Assembly: GCF_001886815.1 (NCBI RefSeq)
Contig: NZ_CP018099.1
Coordinates: 1,982,501-2,046,500 of the forward strand
Length of the DNA stretch: 64,000 bases
Direction: 5' to 3'
Origin: Caldithrix abyssi DSM 13497
GTDB lineage: Bacteria > Calditrichota > Calditrichia > Calditrichales > Calditrichaceae
How positions within the stretch are numbered: position 1 is the first letter of the stretch; each line of letters begins with the position of its first letter. Positions 36,301 through 43,853 of this stretch are shown here, piece after piece. A program made the translations under genes and the position numbers. The notes under the pieces were generated by a model. It made no database searches. It saw only the letters and a list, made by a program, of their open reading frames with translations, and was not told where the DNA came from.

Positions 36301-37239
36301 TTACTGCGTTAATCTTGAAATAATGAGCTCTATTTTTTCTTCCATGGCCTGCTGGCCTATGGCAATGATTTCACGCGCTTTATTAAAATCGAAAAATTGA
36401 AACGCGCTGATGTCAGGCGTAACCAGAATATCCGGAGGTGAGTCCTGAAGACGCAACATCAGGATCATATTTTCCATGGTCATGGCCACATGAGCCATTT
36501 GCTGCTGGATGCCCATTTTGGCTTCGGTGTTTTTTTTGCGAACGGGTAAATTAGGGGCGGGTAGTTTTTCCATAAAATTGCCGAATAAGCGCTGTAAAAA
36601 AGAGGAAGCGCTATGGGCCGCTTTAAGCTTTTGATTGGTTATTAATTTACCGGAACTGAGCACACGGCTCCGATTTTTTACAGAAGGCGTGACATTAACG
36701 GCTATAACCAGTTCGGCCCCCATCTGTCTGGCCACGCTGACAGGAACGGGATTAACCACGCCGCCGTCCACAAGATAATTTCCGTTCAGGTGCACGGGTT
36801 GAAAGAGAAAGGGGAAGGAGATGCTGGCGCGAATGGCATTAACCAGCGACCCGGAGTTTAATATAATCTCTTCGCCCTGCCGAATATCGGTGGCTACACA
36901 GGCGAATTGTCTGGGCAAATCTTCGATGGCTTCCTCGCCCAAAAGGGAAATTAAAAATTCTTCCACGCGCTGGCCGTCCAGTAAACCGTCGCGTCTGAAG
37001 CGACGCGGAAAGAGAATTTGAACCACGCGCCTCCAGTTGGTCTCGCAGGCGATTTCTTCAATTTGCTGGCTGCTGAGGCCGGCGGCAAATGCGCCGCCCA
37101 CCATGGCGCCCATACTGCAACCAACAATCAGGTCGATGGGGATACCTTCTTGCTCTAAAACTTTTAAGACACCGATGTGTGCCAGGCCGCGTGCAGCCCC
37201 GCTGCCCAGCACCAGGGCAATTTTTGGTTTTTTTATCAT
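36301..37239 (-). CDS. Patatin-like phospholipase (RssA/NTE type)
   Basis: A 312-residue patatin-like acyl hydrolase with the oxyanion loop GSGAARGLAHIG, the nucleophile motif GCSMG (GxSxG) and the partner Asp in DGGVVNPVP. This gives the Ser-Asp dyad for lipid ester cleavage. The frame runs further upstream, but the ATG at 37239 is preferred: AGGAAG lies seven bases before it and the fold starts at once. No signal peptide is present. It stands between the sensor-kinase gene and polA on the same strand, with AT-rich gaps of 164 and about 140 bp. Confidence 0.9.
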   Translation of the reverse strand: MIKKPKIALVLGSGAARGLAHIGVLKVLEQEGIPIDLIVGCSMGAMVGGAFAAGLSSQQIEEIACETNWRRVVQILFPRRFRRDGLLDGQRVEEFLISLLGEEAIEDLPRQFACVATDIRQGEEIILNSGSLVNAIRASISFPFLFQPVHLNGNYLVDGGVVNPVPVSVARQMGAELVIAVNVTPSVKNRSRVLSSGKLITNQKLKAAHSASSFLQRLFGNFMEKLPAPNLPVRKKNTEAKMGIQQQMAHVAMTMENMILMLRLQDSPPDILVTPDISAFQFFDFNKAREIIAIGQQAMEEKIELIISRLTQ

Positions 37240-37380
37240 TTTTTTACTTCCTGATAAACGATTCCCGTGATCGACCTTCATCCCACTTACTATCAAGCTT
37301 TACAGTTTTCCCCTCGCCAGGGCGAGAATTTGGAGTGATAGAGCTTTGGAACAATCAACCATTCAACTCTTCCCCCCCAC

Positions 37381-40107
37381 CTAATGCGCCTCAAGCCAGT
37401 TTGGGCCCACACCGCATTCCACCACCAAAGGCACACGCAGCTCCATGGCGCCTTCCATGATTTCTTTTACCTTTTTCGCAAATTCATCAGAGCGCTTTTT
37501 CTGGACTTCAAACACCAGTTCGTCATGTACCTGTAGCAACATTTGCGCCGGAAAACCTACATTCTCAATAAAAGTTTGGATGGTAATCATCGCCTTTTTG
37601 ATCAGGTCGGCTGCCGAGCCCTGGATGGGCGTATTAATGGCCGTACGTTCAGCAAATTCCCGAATCTGGCGGTTGGGATTGCGGATTTCCGGTAAATAGC
37701 GCCGCCGACCGAGCATGGTTTCCACGTACCCTTTTTCGCGCGCCTCTTCAATCATGCGCTGCATAAATTCGCCGATTTTAGGATAGGTGGCAAAATAATC
37801 GGCGATAAACTCTTTGGCTTCATCGGTAGAGATATTTAAGCGATTGGCCAGACCATATTCACTCATGCCGTAAATGATGCCAAAGTTGATCTCTTTGGCC
37901 TTACGCCGATGATCGGCTGTCACCTCTTCCACCGAAATACCAAAAATCAAAGCGGCGGTTGCTGCATGGATGTCTAAGTTTTTCTTGAAATTGGAAATCA
38001 TGGTTTCATCGCCGGAAAGATGGGCCATGATGCGCAACTCGATCTGAGAGTAATCGGCGCTGAGAATCAGATAATCGTCCTTTGAAGGAATGAAGGCGCG
38101 GCGGATTTCACGGCCCAGGTCGGTGCGGATGGGAATGTTCTGCAGATTGGGGTTGCTGGAAGAAAGACGGCCGGTGGCCGTAACTGTCTGATTGTAAGAA
38201 GTGTGAATTTTGCCCGTTCGGGGATTGATCAACTGGGGCAGGGCATCCAGATAGGTGCTTTTGAGTTTGATTAGTTTGCGATATTCCATGATGTCGGCCA
38301 CCAGCGGATGGGACGCGTAGCGTTCCAGTGTTTTTTCAGAGGTGGAGTACTGTCCTGTTTTGGTTTTGGAAGGTTTGCGCATACCCAGCTCTTTATGGAT
38401 TTCAAGCCTGTCAAAAAGAATCACGCCCAGCTGCTGGGGAGAGTTGAGATTAAATTCTTCGCCGGCAGCCTGATAAACCTTTTGTTCGATGGCTTTTATT
38501 TTGCGGCCCAGTTGATCGCTCAGTTCTTCGAGCAATTTCCGATCGACTTTAACGCCATGCATTTCCATTTGCATCAGAACATGGACTATGGGCATTTCCA
38601 GCTCATAAAACAAAGACTCCATGCCATGCTTTTTAAGGTCTTTCTTTAAAATTTGGTAAATGCGATAGGTGATGTCGGCATCTTCGCAGGCATATTGATA
38701 AACCAGACCGGCGGCCAGGTCGGTCATTTTTTTTTGATTGCGGCCCTTTTTACCGATCAGGTCTTCAATGGGAATCATTTTGTAGTTTAAATAGTGCTCG
38801 GCCAGATAATCCAGATTGTGTTGGCCGGTAGGATTAATCAGGTACGAAGCGATCATGGTGTCAAAATAGAGATTTTTAACCGGAACGCCGTGTTGCTCCA
38901 TGATCATGGCGTCGTATTTTATGTTCTGTCCGATTTTTCGAATTTGTGGATCGGCAAACACTCCACGCAGTTTTTCCAGCGTTTTATTGCGATCCAGCCC
39001 TCGCGGTTCATGGCCCAGGGCAATGTACGAGGCCTGACCTGCATCCCAGCAAAAAGAGATGCCGGCGATTTCGGCCTCCAGAAAATCCAGCGAACTGGTT
39101 TCTAGATCAAAGACAAATTCTTTCTGTTCTTTGAGCGTATCTAACAGCCGGTCAAATTCCTCTTCGCTTTCAATCAACTGATACCGGACATCTTTAGAGT
39201 TGAATTTGCGCAATTCCATGGCCTCTTCCTGACCCAGGCTCATGGCCTTCATGCGGTTGGCCAGGCCTCTGAATTCCAGCTCCTGCAATATGGGCCCAAC
39301 CGTTTCCATATCCCACATGCGGAATTTCAAATCTTCCAGTTTAACATCAATAGGAACGTTGGTGTCGATGGTCGTCAGACGGCGTGCGATTTGCACCTGA
39401 TCTCTGGCTGCCAATAAGTTTTTTTTCAACGCCTCTCTGGAGATGGCGTCGATGTTTTTGTAAAGGTTATCAATGGATCCGAACTGCTGTAATAATTTGG
39501 CGGCCGTTACCTCGCCCACTTTGGGCACGCCGGGAATATTATCGGATTTATCGCCCATGAGGGCCAGCCAGTCAATAATTTGCTCGGGCTGCACGCCATA
39601 TTTTTCCACAATTTTTTGCCGATCCAGGATTTCCGGCTCATCCTGCTTTTTAAGGTTGTATAAAAAAACGTGTCCGTTTACCAGTTGCGCCATGTCCTTA
39701 TCGCCGGAGACAATGTAAACGTCAACCTCGTCGCTGGCAAAGCGAGTGGCCAGCGTACCGATGATGTCGTCGGCTTCGTAGCCGTCTTTTTCCAATAACG
39801 CAAAATTGGCGGCTTTTAATGTTTCCACCAGTCTCGGAAACTGGGCCGCCATCTCATCGGGCATTTTTTCTCTGGTGGCCTTGTATTCTTCATAAATTTT
39901 ATGGCGAAAAGTCGGCTCTTTGGTGTCAAACACAATGGCCAGGTATTCCGGATGTTCCCGGTCTATGATTTTGAGTAGGGAGTTTAAAAAGCCAAAAGTG
40001 GCGGAGGTGTTCTCGCCTTTGGAGTTAATCAACGGATTTCGACTGAAGGCAAAGTAGCTGCGGTAATACATGGCCGAACCGTCAATCAAAAAAAGTTTTT
40101 TGCTCAT
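37381..40107 (-). CDS. polA: DNA polymerase I
   Basis: A 908-residue polymerase I with all three domains: the N-terminal 5'-3' exonuclease (LFLIDGSAMYYRSYFAF, ADDIIGTLATRF, SGDKDMAQLV, LMGDKSDNIPGVPKVG), a 3'-5' exonuclease that looks active (FDLETSSLD, QNIKYDAMIM, YACEDADITYRIY), and the polymerase domain with motif A (LSADYSQIELRIMAHLSGD), motif B (RRKAKEINFGIIYGMSEYG) and motif C (LQVHDELVFEV). It repairs DNA and replaces RNA primers. The length is normal for the family. Confidence 0.98.
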   Translation of the reverse strand: MSKKLFLIDGSAMYYRSYFAFSRNPLINSKGENTSATFGFLNSLLKIIDREHPEYLAIVFDTKEPTFRHKIYEEYKATREKMPDEMAAQFPRLVETLKAANFALLEKDGYEADDIIGTLATRFASDEVDVYIVSGDKDMAQLVNGHVFLYNLKKQDEPEILDRQKIVEKYGVQPEQIIDWLALMGDKSDNIPGVPKVGEVTAAKLLQQFGSIDNLYKNIDAISREALKKNLLAARDQVQIARRLTTIDTNVPIDVKLEDLKFRMWDMETVGPILQELEFRGLANRMKAMSLGQEEAMELRKFNSKDVRYQLIESEEEFDRLLDTLKEQKEFVFDLETSSLDFLEAEIAGISFCWDAGQASYIALGHEPRGLDRNKTLEKLRGVFADPQIRKIGQNIKYDAMIMEQHGVPVKNLYFDTMIASYLINPTGQHNLDYLAEHYLNYKMIPIEDLIGKKGRNQKKMTDLAAGLVYQYACEDADITYRIYQILKKDLKKHGMESLFYELEMPIVHVLMQMEMHGVKVDRKLLEELSDQLGRKIKAIEQKVYQAAGEEFNLNSPQQLGVILFDRLEIHKELGMRKPSKTKTGQYSTSEKTLERYASHPLVADIMEYRKLIKLKSTYLDALPQLINPRTGKIHTSYNQTVTATGRLSSSNPNLQNIPIRTDLGREIRRAFIPSKDDYLILSADYSQIELRIMAHLSGDETMISNFKKNLDIHAATAALIFGISVEEVTADHRRKAKEINFGIIYGMSEYGLANRLNISTDEAKEFIADYFATYPKIGEFMQRMIEEAREKGYVETMLGRRRYLPEIRNPNRQIREFAERTAINTPIQGSAADLIKKAMITIQTFIENVGFPAQMLLQVHDELVFEVQKKRSDEFAKKVKEIMEGAMELRVPLVVECGVGPNWLEAH

Positions 40108-40216
40108 GGTGTTTTTCCCGAATTTGTTAAGCTAATTAAAATTAAACGATGCTTAATTTTTTAATCTATCAATAAAATATTTAAATGATTGATTTTTCTC
40201 CATTCCTGCTTCTAAA

Positions 40217-40360
40217 TAGAGTTCTGCAAAATGTAAATTTTAGTGTCATTTCGAGGAGCGGAGCGACGAGAAATCTTTTGTTTTTGTTGAAGTTAGAAGA
40301 TTTCTCATCCCGATAAATCGGAATTCGAAATGACATGTATGTGCATTTTGCAGAACTCTA
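40217..40360. mobile_element. 144-bp MITE-like element with 17-bp terminal inverted repeats and 9-bp target-site duplication
   Basis: The ends TAGAGTTCTGCAAAATG (40217-40233) and CATTTTGCAGAACTCTA (40344-40360) are perfect inverted repeats of 17 bp. They are flanked by the direct repeat GCTTCTAAA at 40208-40216 and 40361-40369. Internal arms (40245-40254 with 40325-40334; 40268-40277 with 40297-40306) let the whole element fold into a long hairpin. It has no coding capacity of its own, so it must have been moved by a transposase elsewhere. It interrupts the 3' end of the TOPRIM-like gene. A degenerate piece of the same internal sequence lies at 60138-60164. Confidence 0.9.
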
Positions 40361-40833
40361 GCTTCTAAAGAAAAATGTTTTAATAGTTCATTCAAAAAAT
40401 CGACTTTTGAATCAAAATTAGCCGGTATTAAAGCTAAAAATTTTTCCTTATCAAGTTCATCGGTGTTTCTAAATGATTTAATTTTTAAACTCTGGGCTGC
40501 CTTGTTGTCAATCCCTGCCAGATACCAGCTTTCAATTTCTTTAATAACAACAATTATACAAGCAGGATCTACGGCTTTAAATTTATCAATAATTTTCCTT
40601 TTTCGAGCATCAATACAGGGCGCTGTATTAATATCGGCTAATAGCCAGTAATCGGCTCCCATGGCTTTAATGCTTTTTACAAAATTTTGTAATTTAGAAT
40701 CTTTTAAACGGGCATATTCCCTTACTTCTATAAAATCATACAGCTCTTGTAGCAAGGGCTTAATAATATAATCAACAAATCTTTTATCATCCGTACCTTC
40801 AACCCAAATAAAAAGTCTTCGATAAGCGGCCAT
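40246..40833 (-). CDS. TOPRIM-like protein paired with AAA ATPase; C-terminus replaced by MITE insertion
   Basis: A 195-residue protein lacking a signal peptide. FIWVEGTDDKRFV (E12), LLADIN (D67) and VIKEIESWYLAG (E99, E101, W103) resemble the TOPRIM-like DUF4276/DUF4435/DUF3226 group that accompanies AAA/OLD-type ATPases. The second Asp of the usual DxD is Asn69. Residues 159-195 are encoded by the MITE at 40217-40360. Removing the element and one copy of the 9-bp duplication restores a frame that ends GMEKNQSFKYFIDRLKN at a TAA (40155-40153), giving a 175-residue protein. The start is four bases past the ATPase stop. Whether the altered protein still works is unknown. Confidence 0.8.
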   Translation of the reverse strand: MAAYRRLFIWVEGTDDKRFVDYIIKPLLQELYDFIEVREYARLKDSKLQNFVKSIKAMGADYWLLADINTAPCIDARKRKIIDKFKAVDPACIIVVIKEIESWYLAGIDNKAAQSLKIKSFRNTDELDKEKFLALIPANFDSKVDFLNELLKHFSLEARVLQNAHTCHFEFRFIGMRNLLTSTKTKDFSSLRSSK

Positions 40834-40837
40834 TATT

Positions 40838-42085
40838 TTAAATATCTAATAAATCCTGAACAAAAAGATCTTCTACACCGATCTCATTATTTAAAAATGA
40901 TTTTATCTCTTTATTATCAGCAGGTTTGATTATTTTCGAAAACCCCTTAGAATCTCTTTTACAAAGAAATAAATTCTCTAACTCAGTGTGTTTAACAAAT
41001 TCAGCATTGTGCGTTGTCAAAATAATTTGTTTATTACGCGCAGCATCTTTCATTAGACCGATCAGTTTTCCGATCAGGAAAGGATGAATATTCCTTTCCG
41101 GCTCTTCAATAATGATCAATTTATTTTTCTCGAAAAATAGGGCCAGAATTATGGCTGTTAAATTAATCGTACCATCGGAAATGGCTGAAGCAGGAATATA
41201 TTGATTTTCAATAAATTCTTCTTGCACCTTAAATAAAAGAGATTTATCTGCAAATTTTTCAACATTTAAATTATGAATATAGGGCAAAACTTCCTGCATT
41301 AAATTAAAGAGTTTTCTCTTTTTATCCTGATCGCTTAGAATATTTTTTAAAATAAGGGCCATATTACTGCCATCTTCTTCCAGTTCAACCTTGCCGCTAA
41401 TGGGCGTTGCTCTTTTAGGTAGCCTGGGATCGAAATCATAAATATGTATGTCAGAGAAAATCTCGTTTATAGCGGGAAATGTAAAAAAAGGATTTTCTAT
41501 TAATAAGTTGTTAATAACATTAAATTTCTCCCATAAAAAAGAAGGAAAAATTTCTTCTTCAGAAAATGGGAAGGCAAGCGGTTTATTTAACCTGATTTTT
41601 ATTTGACTATTTTTGCGGATTAAGTCTATCGACCCCTCGCCTAAATTTTCAAGTTCTTTCAATTGATTTTTTTCTTTAGTCAGAATTTTAAATTCACAGG
41701 ATAGGTTCAATTGGTCTTTACTAATTTTAAAGTTCTTTTTTCTCTTGAAAAATGTTAGCTCAAATTCATATTTTGTTTTTGTAATTTTTATCCCGAAGTA
41801 TTTATTACGGTATGGTCGGACGAGGCCAAATATATCATCTGCTTCAATAGATAAAGAAAAATTCTGGTTATTGTTGAGCTTCATGTTCCGTAAATATTCA
41901 ACGCCTCCCTGCAAAGATACAGCATTTTCTAAGCCTGATTGTTCAATATCTTTTAAAAATCTAAAAATTTGCACAAAATTTGATTTACCCGAAGCATTCG
42001 GTCCAATTACAACATTAAAATTAGAAAGTTCAATATTTAGATGATCGAAGCTTTTAAAATTTTTTACATCAATTTTTGTTATCAT
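40838..42085 (-). CDS. AAA/ABC-type ATPase (OLD/AAA_21-like), candidate defence ATPase
   Basis: A 415-residue ATPase with Walker A GPNASGKSN (residues 28-36), an ABC-like signature ISDGTINLTAI, Walker B LIIIEEPERNIHP and the H-loop ILTTHNAEF, in the AAA_15/AAA_21 arrangement of OLD, RloC and PARIS-type ATPases. It is followed at four bases by the TOPRIM-like gene; such pairs are known in phage-defence systems (for example PARIS AriA-AriB). Both genes are much richer in A and T and in ATA, TTA and AAA codons than their neighbours, suggesting transfer. No strong ribosome-binding site is seen before the ATG. Confidence 0.85.
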   Translation of the reverse strand: MITKIDVKNFKSFDHLNIELSNFNVVIGPNASGKSNFVQIFRFLKDIEQSGLENAVSLQGGVEYLRNMKLNNNQNFSLSIEADDIFGLVRPYRNKYFGIKITKTKYEFELTFFKRKKNFKISKDQLNLSCEFKILTKEKNQLKELENLGEGSIDLIRKNSQIKIRLNKPLAFPFSEEEIFPSFLWEKFNVINNLLIENPFFTFPAINEIFSDIHIYDFDPRLPKRATPISGKVELEEDGSNMALILKNILSDQDKKRKLFNLMQEVLPYIHNLNVEKFADKSLLFKVQEEFIENQYIPASAISDGTINLTAIILALFFEKNKLIIIEEPERNIHPFLIGKLIGLMKDAARNKQIILTTHNAEFVKHTELENLFLCKRDSKGFSKIIKPADNKEIKSFLNNEIGVEDLFVQDLLDI

Positions 42086-42125
42086 AAGTAATATTCTTTT
42101 ATTGGTTTTTGTAATTGTGTTAATT

Positions 42126-42146
42126 TACTACAATACTATTGTAGTA
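42126..42146. promoter_or_regulatory. 21-bp perfect palindrome upstream of the ATPase-TOPRIM pair
   Basis: The arms TACTACAATA (42126-42135) and TATTGTAGTA (42137-42146) surround one central base. The site overlaps the stop codon of the upstream gene (42136-42720) and lies 41-61 bp before the ATPase start. It could be an operator for the ATPase pair or a small terminator hairpin for the upstream operon; no T-run supports the second reading strongly. Confidence 0.5.
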
Positions 42147-42720
42147 TCAAATACAAATAAACCGAGAGAGCTACCACCGAAACCGTTAAAAGCGCATTGG
42201 AAAGTCGGTCAAACTGGCGCGTCCGATCGTAATAATGATTCATCTTCTGCAAATCCGATGTGTAACGATATTGATCGTAATAATCGTCGGCCACGCGCTT
42301 CAGATAAAAGGAGCCCCAATTGCAGGTCAGGGCTAAAGCGGCCAGTCCGGGCTGCAGATATTTTTTGATTCGTGTTTTGTCTGCTGCATCTTTGTTTTTT
42401 AAGGATATCTCATTAAATGTCAGTTTAAAAGGCTTCCGGCTCCATTTAAAGCGGGTCAACAACGAATCACTTAAACCAGACAAAGTGGTGTCCACCGCCC
42501 AGTTGTTCCAGCGGTGGTCGTTTTTTAATATGAAGCGTAATTTTAATCGATTTCCATTCATCATTTTAACGGTATCGGGCAGGGAAACGCTATCCGGACT
42601 GACCATTATTTTTATCAGGGAATCGGCAGCCAACCTCTCAGCCTGTTCAATCTTTTGGGAAAAGCTTAAAGATGGCAGGAATAACAACAGCAAAAGGGCG
42701 GTAAACTTCCAATGTCGCAT
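42136..42720 (-). CDS. Small exported membrane protein of unknown function
   Basis: A 194-residue protein with a signal peptide (1-21, ending LSFSQ). A polar middle is followed by hydrophobic stretches near residues 125-140 and 175-193, with YYDQYRYTSDLQKMNHYYDRTRQFDRLSNAL between them. The tail loosely recalls DUF5683-type proteins of the FCB group, but I do not recognise it firmly. Its ATG overlaps the preceding stop (TAATG), so it is the third gene of an operon with the PQQ-propeller lipoprotein and the peptidase-barrel protein. Confidence 0.75.
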   Translation of the reverse strand: MRHWKFTALLLLLFLPSLSFSQKIEQAERLAADSLIKIMVSPDSVSLPDTVKMMNGNRLKLRFILKNDHRWNNWAVDTTLSGLSDSLLTRFKWSRKPFKLTFNEISLKNKDAADKTRIKKYLQPGLAALALTCNWGSFYLKRVADDYYDQYRYTSDLQKMNHYYDRTRQFDRLSNALLTVSVVALSVYLYLILQ

Positions 42721-43853
42721 TAGCGTTTCTCCTGTTTTAAGGACAATCGGGCCAGGCGATCATACTCCATTGCGATGAGTAACTGGCCGCCTGGCGCAGG
42801 GGTGCAACTTACAACTCGACGTTTAAAGGTGAATTGCTGATCGATGTTTCGCGTCTGGCGATTGATCAGGTAAAACTGCTTTTGATGCGTGGCAACGATC
42901 AGGCGCCGGGCTGTAACGATGATCGGCATGGAAGGCGCTCCTTTAAGAGCAAGCGACCACTTCAATTGCAAGTCCTGGCTCAGAGCAAAAAGGCGTCCAT
43001 TACTGCCCATGATGTACAGGGTTTGCCCGTCGGTGGAAAGCGGCTGATAAAACGGTGTTTCCAGCGCTTTATCAGCGATGATTTCACCGGATTCTAAAGC
43101 GATCTTCAAAATGTTTCCGCTCAGGTCAGCAATAAAAACATGGCCGTTCAGGATCAAAGGCGCGGTGTACACGTGCTGCGGCAGTTCAATCATAAACTTT
43201 TCGCGGCCGTCGTCCAAATTGACGGCTGCCAGCAAACCGTCTCCGGAACAAACCACGATGGTGCGTTCCGTCATGGCCAGGTTTTGCAACAATTTTTGCG
43301 GAAAAGAGTAGGCCCAGATTTTTTGGCCGGTTAAGCGGTTGAGCGCCAGTACCTGGCCTTTAATGGTTGCATGAATAAGCACTTCCTGAAAAACCAGCGG
43401 ACTGCTTTTCGAAAAATAACCTTTTAACTGCCACTGCACTTTTTGGCGAATGAGGTCGTAGGCCGTCAGCCCGTAAGCGCCTTTTTCGGAAGCGATGTAG
43501 GCCAGCGGTCGCGCAAAACAGGGCGCTGCCGAAAGCCCGCGAGAAAAACGCTTGCGTCCAATGTCTTTAAGCTGCAAATCCGTTGACAGCAAAAATCCGT
43601 TGTAAGTGGTTAAAATGAATCGCGCACCTGGATTTAAAATGGCGGGCGTGGCAAGGCCGTTGATGTTTTTTTCTTTGACTACGGTTAAGGGCGTATCTAA
43701 CTCGCTGTTGTGTAAATACCAGCGCGGCGTATTCCAACCTTCGTGCAGGGTTTGAGGCAGCTCGTTTAAGGAGCTTACTTTAACGCCTGGGTTCTGGCAT
43801 CCTATCACGAACAAGATCAACAAAACGATTACAATGATGCGCCGCATATTCAT
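42720..43853 (-). CDS. PQQ-type beta-propeller lipoprotein (BamB-like)
   Basis: A 377-residue lipoprotein: MNMRRIIVIVLLILFVIGC gives a lipobox Cys. The remainder is a WD/PQQ-like propeller with repeats such as GLTAYDLIRQKVQWQLKGY, VLALNRLTGQKIWAYSF, LLAAVNLDDGREKFMIEL and LYIMGSNGRLFALSQDLQLKWSL, as in BamB, which assists barrel-protein assembly. The ATG at 43853 shares a base with the stop of the preceding gene (TAATG) and is preferred to the ATG at 43865. Partnership with the barrel protein encoded upstream is inferred. Confidence 0.85.
   Translation of the reverse strand: MNMRRIIVIVLLILFVIGCQNPGVKVSSLNELPQTLHEGWNTPRWYLHNSELDTPLTVVKEKNINGLATPAILNPGARFILTTYNGFLLSTDLQLKDIGRKRFSRGLSAAPCFARPLAYIASEKGAYGLTAYDLIRQKVQWQLKGYFSKSSPLVFQEVLIHATIKGQVLALNRLTGQKIWAYSFPQKLLQNLAMTERTIVVCSGDGLLAAVNLDDGREKFMIELPQHVYTAPLILNGHVFIADLSGNILKIALESGEIIADKALETPFYQPLSTDGQTLYIMGSNGRLFALSQDLQLKWSLALKGAPSMPIIVTARRLIVATHQKQFYLINRQTRNIDQQFTFKRRVVSCTPAPGGQLLIAMEYDRLARLSLKQEKR

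Noticed and set aside
40838-42085. ATPase considered as an SMC/RecF repair protein
   Set aside because: Length, the SDGT signature and the neighbouring TOPRIM-like gene fit the AAA_21/OLD-type group better; no coiled-coil or RecF motifs.
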